From JAQUOT01 sp041651575 (GTDB lineage Archaea > Nanobdellota > Nanobdellia > SCGC-AAA011-G17 > JAFCDX01), in contig JBAZJB010000001.1 in the NCBI GenBank assembly GCA_041651575.1, positions 496,001 through 560,000 on the forward strand: a stretch of 64,000 nucleotides of DNA, given 5' to 3'. The notes under the pieces were generated by a model, which saw nothing but the letters and a program-made list of their open reading frames with translations, made no database searches and was not told the origin of the DNA. This document shows, one piece after another, positions 57,400-64,000 of the stretch; position 1 is the stretch's first letter; the number at the start of each line of letters is the position of its first letter. Made by a program: the position numbers and the translations under genes.

Positions 57400-58008
57400 T
57401 TAAACATTAGGCATACAAACCTTTTCAAATAGTTTTTCAAGCATTTCTACATCTTGTTTGCAGTGTTCATTTATAATATCCCAATTATTTTCATGATATA
57501 ATCTTTCTACATCCTTCCCAAAGAATCTTTTATCAGGAACTTCTATTCCATGCATCCTACATAAAACATCCAAATTAGGATTTATAAAATTTCCATTAAA
57601 AGAGAAAAATTGTATTGTATCAAAATGATTTGAAGCTTTCATAGAATAAACATTTGTATTAATTTGTGTTTCTCTTGGAATTTGAATTCCATTTGAATAA
57701 GATCTTATTAAAATAAAAGGAATATCAAATTTATATCCGTTATGTGTAACTATTTTGTAAATTGGATGTTTCATGACAAAATCTTTAATAAAATCCCAGA
57801 ATTTAGTTAATAATTCTTTTTCATTTTCTCCAGATAATATTTTAGTAGGTTCATTTGTAACTTTCAAGCCAATTGTAATTATTTTAGAATAATTTGGATC
57901 AAGACTTCTCGCTTCTTTAGAAATTTTTTTATCCATCAAATATTCTTTTATATGTTCATTTTCTATCTTAAAAGGTACAGTTTCTATGTCTAAATAAAGA
58001 AATTTCAT
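57400..58008 (-). CDS. PolB-related 3'-5' exonuclease domain protein
   Basis: This is a DEDD-fold exonuclease of 202 residues. Exo I is FLYLDIETVP (Asp and Glu), exo II is THNGYKFDIPFI, exo III is HCKQDVEML. The polymerase part is absent, so it is a stand-alone proofreading or repair exonuclease. It converges on glyS at adjacent stops. Confidence 0.8.
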   Translation of the reverse strand: MKFLYLDIETVPFKIENEHIKEYLMDKKISKEARSLDPNYSKIITIGLKVTNEPTKILSGENEKELLTKFWDFIKDFVMKHPIYKIVTHNGYKFDIPFILIRSYSNGIQIPRETQINTNVYSMKASNHFDTIQFFSFNGNFINPNLDVLCRMHGIEVPDKRFFGKDVERLYHENNWDIINEHCKQDVEMLEKLFEKVCMPNV

Positions 58009-58095
58009 AGATTATTATACATTTAATAAGTTTATATATATTTATGGTTTAAAGTATATAAAAATCTTTATAAATGCGTATACCACATAGTAAAT

Positions 58096-60573
58096 ATGCA
58101 TAAAAAGAGGGTTAGAGACAGTTTTTATTATTATACAACCAAAAGGGAAGGTAATAAAACTAAAAGTATCTATCTTGGAAGAAATTTAATAGAAGCTAAG
58201 AAAAAAGAAGCTAAAATTCTTGGTTTTAATTCAAATATACCACATAGAAACGTTTTTTTAATTCCTTTAGTATTAATTTTATTATTTTTTGGATTTTATT
58301 TTATTGGAAGTTATACTGGATTCTTTATTTCTAATGAAAATGAAAGTTTTTTTGTTGAACCTGTAATTGATGAAAATATTATTGTATCTGAATCAATTAA
58401 TTCTACTGAAACAATAGAAGAAACCAATTTAACAGAAATTCCTGTAGAAGAACCTATAACTATTCCAACTGAAGAAAATGTTAATGAGACAAATATAACA
58501 GAACCAAATGAAGAAATAATTTTAGAAGATAATACCACTTTAGAAACTCAAAAAAATCCTTTAATGGGGGGATTTGATTTAATGGCAACTTCAGTAACTC
58601 AATGTATTCAATTAGATACATCAGGAACAGAATATCAATTAGCCAATAATGTTAATGCTTCCGGAACTTGTTTTAACATTACTGCAGATGATATTACTTT
58701 AGATTGTCAAGGTTATAAAATTAATTTTTCTGCTAAATCAGTTGGATATGCTATTAATGATTCTTCTGGTTTTAATAATCTTACTGTTAAGAATTGTAAT
58801 ATGACCACCGGTTCTAATCAAAATCTTGCTTGGGCAATGGTTCTGAAAGGAGCAAATCATACTATTATTAACAATACTATGTTTAGTCAGGGATATGGAT
58901 TAACCGGAGTTAATATGAATAATTCTTATATTATAAATAATACAATTGTAATTTCTGCAACAAGTCGTATTGCTATTTATCTTCAAGCAACAAGTGAGAA
59001 TAATACAATTATAGGAAATACTCTAAAAGGTACTGGAGTACAACACTATATGATGTATTCAGCCTTCTCAAAGAATAATATTTTTAAGAAAAATACTATA
59101 AATGCTTCAAGGTCGTTTGGATTTTATTTTGCGGCAACAGAAAATAGACTACAACAATTTAATCATTCCATAGATGATACTAATTTAGTACAAGGAAAAC
59201 CAGTTAATTTTACTTTTAATGTAAGTAATACAGTTTATGATGGAATTAATTATTCAAATTATGGGCAAGTTATTTTTGCTGCATGTCATAATATTACATT
59301 AAATTATAGTAACTTTACAAACCACAGTTTATATTTATTAAATTCATATAACTGGACAATAGATAATAATAATTTTACAAGCGGAGATGCTTATGCAAAT
59401 CTTTATGCTTATCTTTCAAGAGATATTAATATTAGTAACAATTGGTTTAATGGAGGAACTACTGGAGCTTATGAAAATATATATGCAGATACTGGAGCGA
59501 GTTTTAATATAATTAATAATACGCTTAATAAAGCAGTAACTTATAATTTATATTTATATAATACTCCTTACAGCCTAATAAAAAATAATAATGTTACTGC
59601 AGTTATTGGTGGTGCAATAGGTATGTATAATTATTGGTCTATCGATGATGAATATTCAAACAATTCTATTTATTCTTCTACAGGTGCAGGTTATGGTATT
59701 GTTGGAAGATATGAAAAAGGAACAAGACAGTATAATAATACGATTTTCATGTATGGTAATAATTCTTATGGATATTATCATGCAAGCAGTACAACTCAAT
59801 GGGGGGATAATGTAACTTTAAAAGGAAATAATATACAAATGAGGGGAGTAAATTCTACTGGGGTTGGAATTAGTACAAATCTCAATATTTCTTTAGAAGA
59901 TAATATAATTAATGTATCAAGATATGCTTATTCTGCAGGAAGGGATATTAACATTACTACACCAACAACTAATCCTGGAACTCAAGGTACAGTGAATGTA
60001 ACCAATTGTACAAATTCTTATGGAATTTTAAATGTAACTGTTATTGGAGGAAGTAGAAATAATATTACTGTGAATATACATCATTATTTAGATGTCCTTG
60101 TTTATGATACCTCAACAAGTTTATTTGTAAATTTAGCAAATGTTTCAACCTTTAATAGAACAGATACATTATATAAAAATGGAACAACAAATTCTAACGG
60201 AAACATTACATTTACTTTACAAGAATATATGATGAATGGTACTGGAACTTATTATTTTACTAATTATACAATAAATGCTACTTATGGAGAATTTATTTCA
60301 CAAACAGAATCTGTAAATATTACTAATTTTACAACTATTTTATTAAATATAACTTCAATTACGAGTACTTGTACTTATTCTTCTGGTGATTGGAATATAA
60401 ATTGTGCAGATAATTGTGATTTAACTACAAATTACGATTTAAGTGGAAATAATATTTATTTTACTGGTGCTGGAAGTTTCTATCTAAAAGCAAATGTAAC
60501 TAATTTTGGATTATTAAGTTTAAGTAACGATTGTAATATTATTTTATATGACTCTTCTTTAGCCCCTAGCTAA
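58096..60573 (+). CDS. Large surface protein, NosD-like beta-helix repeats, N-terminally anchored
   Basis: The 825-residue protein has a short basic cytoplasmic motif (FYYYTTKREGNKTKSIYLG), one membrane helix (about 54-70), an acidic Thr/Glu-rich stalk, then beta-helix-type repeats rich in Asn and Thr (for example NNTMFSQGYGLTGVN, NTIIGNTLKGTGV). These resemble NosD/pectate-lyase-like parallel beta-helices, and there are many N-x-S/T glycosylation sites. It has its own TATA box about 20 bases before the ATG. A cell-cell or cell-surface binding role is inferred. Confidence 0.7.
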   Translation: MHKKRVRDSFYYYTTKREGNKTKSIYLGRNLIEAKKKEAKILGFNSNIPHRNVFLIPLVLILLFFGFYFIGSYTGFFISNENESFFVEPVIDENIIVSESINSTETIEETNLTEIPVEEPITIPTEENVNETNITEPNEEIILEDNTTLETQKNPLMGGFDLMATSVTQCIQLDTSGTEYQLANNVNASGTCFNITADDITLDCQGYKINFSAKSVGYAINDSSGFNNLTVKNCNMTTGSNQNLAWAMVLKGANHTIINNTMFSQGYGLTGVNMNNSYIINNTIVISATSRIAIYLQATSENNTIIGNTLKGTGVQHYMMYSAFSKNNIFKKNTINASRSFGFYFAATENRLQQFNHSIDDTNLVQGKPVNFTFNVSNTVYDGINYSNYGQVIFAACHNITLNYSNFTNHSLYLLNSYNWTIDNNNFTSGDAYANLYAYLSRDINISNNWFNGGTTGAYENIYADTGASFNIINNTLNKAVTYNLYLYNTPYSLIKNNNVTAVIGGAIGMYNYWSIDDEYSNNSIYSSTGAGYGIVGRYEKGTRQYNNTIFMYGNNSYGYYHASSTTQWGDNVTLKGNNIQMRGVNSTGVGISTNLNISLEDNIINVSRYAYSAGRDINITTPTTNPGTQGTVNVTNCTNSYGILNVTVIGGSRNNITVNIHHYLDVLVYDTSTSLFVNLANVSTFNRTDTLYKNGTTNSNGNITFTLQEYMMNGTGTYYFTNYTINATYGEFISQTESVNITNFTTILLNITSITSTCTYSSGDWNINCADNCDLTTNYDLSGNNIYFTGAGSFYLKANVTNFGLLSLSNDCNIILYDSSLAPS

Positions 60574-60647
60574 AAATGAAAAATTAAGTGGAATAAACAC
60601 TATTTAGAGTTATAAAAATGTTTATAAATATAAATACCCCAATAGAT

Positions 60648-60710
60648 ATGTATGAAAAGAGGTTAGATATAATTTCTATACCTAAAAAAAGAGCCATGAT
60701 TAACAAATGA
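60648..60710 (+). CDS. Possible 20-residue leader peptide overlapping the next start
   Basis: The frame runs MYEKRLDIISIPKKRAMINK and stops in the ATGA that contains the ATG of the 464-residue gene. A TTTATAAATA box lies about 20-27 bases before its ATG, implying a leaderless transcript starting near it. The coupled layout suggests translational control. No homologue is known to me. Confidence 0.35.
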   Translation: MYEKRLDIISIPKKRAMINK

Positions 60711-62101
60711 AAAAAAATATTTTTTTATTGAGTCTGATATTCTTATTATTAAGTGGAATAGTCTTTGCAGATAGTTTCCCTATATATGTTAAACCTTTAA
60801 GTGGAGGATCTGTTCAGCCAAGTACAGCTTTTGATTATAGATTTGATTTTACCTCTGATCAAGCTTGTGCAAGTGTATTACATTCTGTTACAAAAACTAT
60901 AACCACAGATAAATATGGGATTGGTTTTGCTGAATTAGATATAAGTCCGTTAAATGACACTCCTTCTTATTTATGTGAATATAGGGCAGCAAGCGGAGGT
61001 GCAGTAACTTTAAGACAAACACATAATATAAGCACCGGACTTTTTAACAGGACTTTAGGAAAAGATATTAAATATAATTATGTCAATGTAACTGGAAATG
61101 TAACTTTAGGTCAACAAATTTCTTTCAAACTCGGTTCAATTATAAAAGAAATCTCAAGTTGGGTCATATCAACTACATCTTTGGCTATCCAAGGAGATTT
61201 AAATGTAACTGGAAATGTAAATGTTACAGGATATGTAAATGCTTCAACAGTTTATTCTGGAGGAATAAATCTAAGTGAATTAGGAACTTATGCTTACAAT
61301 CAAACTACATATGCTTTAGTTGTAATTAGTACAAATATTAGCGCTTTAAACGAATCATTATTAACTTATATTAATTCTAATATTACAAACTTAAATGCCT
61401 CTATAAATTATAATTATAATGAATCAAATTATGTTCTTACAATAACAAATACAAATTTTACAGCATTAAATGAATCAGTAACAAAATGGCTTTATAATAT
61501 GAGTGATGGAGGAGCAGATGGTTCTTACAATGCAACTTACGAATGGATCAATACTACTTATAATAAATATTGGTATAACATGAGTGATGGGAGCTACAAT
61601 GTTAGTTATGCAGAAGGAGATATTAATTTACAGTCTAATATTTCTGCAGTCAATACTTCTTTAATGAGTTATATTAATTCTAATATTACTTCTTTGAATA
61701 ATTCTATTGTTACAAATTATATTACTGATTTTATTAAATATTGGTATAATCAAACTTTAGCTACCCTTACCTATTTAACTGAATCTTCTAATAATTTACA
61801 AACAAATATTTCTGCAGTCAATACTTCTTTAATGAGTTATATTAATAATAATATTACAAACTTAAATGCATCATTAATTTATAATTATAATACTACGACT
61901 TATGCTCTAACCACATTAGCAACTAATATTACAAACTTAAATGCGTCTGTAACAAAATATTTGTATAATCAAACATGGTTGAATATAGATTATTTAAATG
62001 TAACAAATAATTTTAATGCCACAAATATAACAACAACAAATATCTCTATAGGAAATGGAGTAATATTCTGGAATGGAAGTAATTTAATAATTAGTGGTTA
62101 A
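60707..62101 (+). CDS. Secreted Asn/Thr-rich repetitive protein
   Basis: A signal peptide (about residues 1-22, IFLLSLIFLLLSGIVFA) is followed by a domain of beta-rich sequence and then repeats such as NISAVNTSLMSYINSNITNLN, with many N-x-S/T sites. No C-terminal anchor is seen, so it may be secreted or attached by partners. It resembles tail-fibre-like or surface-stalk proteins in layout only. It sits between the other surface genes. Confidence 0.6.
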   Translation: MKKNIFLLSLIFLLLSGIVFADSFPIYVKPLSGGSVQPSTAFDYRFDFTSDQACASVLHSVTKTITTDKYGIGFAELDISPLNDTPSYLCEYRAASGGAVTLRQTHNISTGLFNRTLGKDIKYNYVNVTGNVTLGQQISFKLGSIIKEISSWVISTTSLAIQGDLNVTGNVNVTGYVNASTVYSGGINLSELGTYAYNQTTYALVVISTNISALNESLLTYINSNITNLNASINYNYNESNYVLTITNTNFTALNESVTKWLYNMSDGGADGSYNATYEWINTTYNKYWYNMSDGSYNVSYAEGDINLQSNISAVNTSLMSYINSNITSLNNSIVTNYITDFIKYWYNQTLATLTYLTESSNNLQTNISAVNTSLMSYINNNITNLNASLIYNYNTTTYALTTLATNITNLNASVTKYLYNQTWLNIDYLNVTNNFNATNITTTNISIGNGVIFWNGSNLIISG

Positions 62102-62102
62102 T

Positions 62103-63182
62103 ATGAAAAAAGTTTTAATTTGGGGCCCCATCTTCTTTTTATTAATTATAACTATAGCCTTAGCCGATGAAGAATTATTTATTCCTGCCTTAGGTGATCA
62201 AGAAATGAATGGAGAAATGTTTGTTGGAGATGAACAATTAGGAGTTGGTCCAGCATTAGATTCATCAATCACAGTTACTCCTACGCCTCCTAGCGGTCCA
62301 TCTGGCGGTGGAGGAGGTGCAGGTGGTGGAGCAGCAGCACCCAAAGTTATATTCAGTATGTATCCTCAATTAATACAAACCTATTTACCAATAGAAAAAG
62401 ATGAAATAAAAACAGTAACAATAAATAATGAAGGAGAAACACAATTAATACTAGAATTAAAATTAATTAATTTAGAAGAAATTGTTAAAATAGAAACAAC
62501 TAATTTAGTAATACCCCCAAAACAAGAAAGAACAATAGAATTAAAGATATTCAATGGAACCCAAAAACCAGGAATTTATTCTGGACAGTTGCAATTAATT
62601 TCAAAAACTTTAGTAAAAATGATTCCTATAATTATAGAAATAGAATCTGAAAAGCCATTATTTGATGCAAGCATAGAAATACCAAAAGAATCTTATGAAA
62701 TAGAAGAAAATGGTCCTTTAACTTCAAAAATAACTTTAATCAATAAAGCAAACACAGGAAAAGAAGTAAACGCAGAAGTAACATATACTATAAAAGACTT
62801 TGAAGGAAATGATCTTTACACAGAAAAAGAATCTGTTACAGTTTTAGATACAATAACTTATGATAAAAAATTAAATATAAACTTAAAAGAAGGAGAATAT
62901 ATTCTTGCTATAAAAGTTGATTATGGAGAAACTACTGCAGTTTCAAGTTCAACATTTAAAGTACTTCCAAAGACAATAAAAGGTATGCAAAAATCAGAAT
63001 TATACTTAATAATAGGAATAGCAGCAATTTTAATAACAATGTTAATAATTGGTATTTTAAATTATGTAAAAATAATAAATATTAAAATTAAAAAACCAAG
63101 ATTGCCTGTAAAAGAAGATTTGTCTGATAAATTAAAATTAATTAAAAAGGCCTACAAAGAAGGGATATTAAAGAAGAAATAG
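62103..63182 (+). CDS. Surface protein with Ig/NEW3-like domains and a C-terminal membrane helix
   Basis: The ATG at 62103 follows the previous stop by one base; a GTG at 62094 would overlap it. A signal peptide is followed by a Gly-rich linker (SGPSGGGGGAGGGAAAP), then two Ig-type domains (TINNEGETQLILELKL onward), a membrane helix (about residues 300-320) and a basic cytoplasmic tail with RLPVKEDLSDKLKLIKKAY. It is probably a scaffold of the surface complex. Confidence 0.65.
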   Translation: MKKVLIWGPIFFLLIITIALADEELFIPALGDQEMNGEMFVGDEQLGVGPALDSSITVTPTPPSGPSGGGGGAGGGAAAPKVIFSMYPQLIQTYLPIEKDEIKTVTINNEGETQLILELKLINLEEIVKIETTNLVIPPKQERTIELKIFNGTQKPGIYSGQLQLISKTLVKMIPIIIEIESEKPLFDASIEIPKESYEIEENGPLTSKITLINKANTGKEVNAEVTYTIKDFEGNDLYTEKESVTVLDTITYDKKLNINLKEGEYILAIKVDYGETTAVSSSTFKVLPKTIKGMQKSELYLIIGIAAILITMLIIGILNYVKIINIKIKKPRLPVKEDLSDKLKLIKKAYKEGILKKK

Positions 63183-63192
63183 TAAGATTTAA

Positions 63193-63921
63193 ATGAATAT
63201 AAACCATAACAAACTTATGAAAAGAGGATTATTAATATTTTTATTACTAATTCCTATAGTATTTTCTAGCGAAATTATTATGAATCAAAAAGAGGGCATA
63301 ATTACTTACAATGTAGAATTAACTTTAGAAAACACATCACTAACCCAAGATTCTTTTGTAAATGCAAATGTGAGAATAAGTGGTTTACCTGATACACAAA
63401 AAAGACAATTTATTATTAATTTTTATATAAAAGATCTTAATGACAAAATAATAGCAAAAGACACAAAAACAATTGTTATAGAAAAGGAATTAAATGTTAA
63501 AAAAGAATTTTATTTAACTAAAAGATTAGAACCAGGAAAATATAATTTTATAGCAGAAGCAATATATCAAGATACCCTTGTTTCTGATTCAAAACCCTTT
63601 AATGTGGAACTAAAATTAGATAAAAAAAGTTATTTCTCTTATAGTTTATACTCTCTAATTATTATAGCAATACTAGTAATCTCCTTTTTAATTATCTTTG
63701 AAAGAAACAAGCTAAAAGATATAGAAAAGAAGCTTCCAGAACAATTAAGAAAAATATGTGGAGATTATAGAAAAAACAAGAAAAAACAAGAAACTTTAAT
63801 AAAACTAAAAAAACAACTAAGATTGATTAATGAAGCAAAAGATTTAAGGGTAATTTCAGACGAATCTTATGAAAAAGCTTCAAATTCTATAAAAAAGGTA
63901 ATAAATAAGATAAATCGATAA
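63193..63921 (+). CDS. Membrane-anchored surface protein with CARDB-like domain and coiled tail
   Basis: A signal peptide (MKRGLLIFLLLIPIVFS, start possibly the internal Met) is followed by a beta domain of about 120 residues, a membrane helix (about 145-166, YSLIIIAILVISFLIIF), and a charged helical cytoplasmic part (KLPEQLRKICGDYRKNK). It begins ten bases after the previous stop, so it belongs with that unit. Confidence 0.6.
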   Translation: MNINHNKLMKRGLLIFLLLIPIVFSSEIIMNQKEGIITYNVELTLENTSLTQDSFVNANVRISGLPDTQKRQFIINFYIKDLNDKIIAKDTKTIVIEKELNVKKEFYLTKRLEPGKYNFIAEAIYQDTLVSDSKPFNVELKLDKKSYFSYSLYSLIIIAILVISFLIIFERNKLKDIEKKLPEQLRKICGDYRKNKKKQETLIKLKKQLRLINEAKDLRVISDESYEKASNSIKKVINKINR

Positions 63922-63959
63922 ATAGAAAGTTTTATAAATATAAATTTTTATTATTATTT

Positions 63960-64000
63960 ATGGTTAAAAAAGATAAGAAAGCTATTGACCAAGCTTTAAA
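63960..64000 (+). CDS. Start of a gene cut by the window edge
   Basis: The ATG at 63960 opens MVKKDKKAIDQAL and the frame runs out of the window. A TTTATAAATA box lies about 30 bases upstream. The product cannot be named from 13 residues. Confidence 0.4.
   Translation, partial: MVKKDKKAIDQAL

Overview
The window is from an AT-rich, very compact archaeal genome, most likely a DPANN lineage of the Woesearchaeota/Pacearchaeota kind; that placement is inferred, not tested. The archaeal markers are clear: a 67-residue HMf-type histone, Orc1/Cdc6, TFE, aIF5A, Spt5/NusG, SecE, RpoP (Rpo12), ribosomal proteins L1, L10, L11, L12, L15e, L37Ae and L40e, prefoldin beta, a UPF0147 protein, ZPR1 and a diphthamide protein. 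TATA boxes of the TTTATAAA type lie about 25 bases before many starts, suggesting leaderless mRNAs, and intron-bearing tRNA genes are present. Genes are packed tightly, with many 4-base start/stop overlaps and convergent stop overlaps. I see no insertion sequence, CRISPR array, rRNA or prophage.

Layout. 0-10 kb: a truncated methyltransferase, ADP-forming acyl-CoA synthetase alpha and beta genes on opposite strands, intron-bearing tRNA-Arg(TCG) overlapped by a LAGLIDADG endonuclease gene, tRNA-Pro beside proS, a transglutaminase-like surface protein, a DHH phosphoesterase, an MFS protein and the histone. 10-20 kb: a Dbr1-like metallophosphoesterase, a nucleotidyltransferase-like protein, a candidate 26-residue microgene, and a nine-gene co-directional cluster (ABC exporter, methyltransferase, kinase-fold protein, GNAT, M23 peptidase, MFS, DUF2087-like, unknown, nucleotidyltransferase) that resembles a drug-modification and export island. 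20-36 kb: a metalloprotease pair, methyltransferase, L15e, small unknown genes, TFE, His-rich coiled-coil proteins, a short bacterial-type AlaRS, an SLT-domain protein, a membrane-anchored HTH regulator, and a bacterial-type LeuRS with an inserted nucleotidyltransferase-like domain.

36-47 kb: a second LAGLIDADG gene running into tRNA-Arg(TCT), tRNA-Cys, a PKD-domain surface protein beside an archaeosortase-like protein, the HTH/methyltransferase/L1/L10/L12/coiled-coil operon, Orc1/Cdc6 with a partner ending in an SSB-like tail, and two tiny genes behind a promoter duplicated from the LAGLIDADG locus. 47-58 kb: a site-2 protease, L40e, aIF5A, an FKBP, and the ftsZ-secE-spt5-rpl11-tRNA-Pro-rpl37Ae-rpoP-prefoldin-UPF0147-sepF run, then ZPR1, a lycopene-cyclase-fold membrane protein, a Dph2 lacking its first domain, glyS and an exonuclease. 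58-64 kb: a run of large Asn/Thr-rich secreted or membrane-anchored surface proteins.

The most unusual items are the two tRNA-Arg/LAGLIDADG overlaps, the 78-base duplicated promoter, the LeuRS insertion, the Dbr1-like enzyme and the 12.2-19.5 kb resistance-like cluster. All family calls come from reading motifs by eye; no database search or folding program was run.
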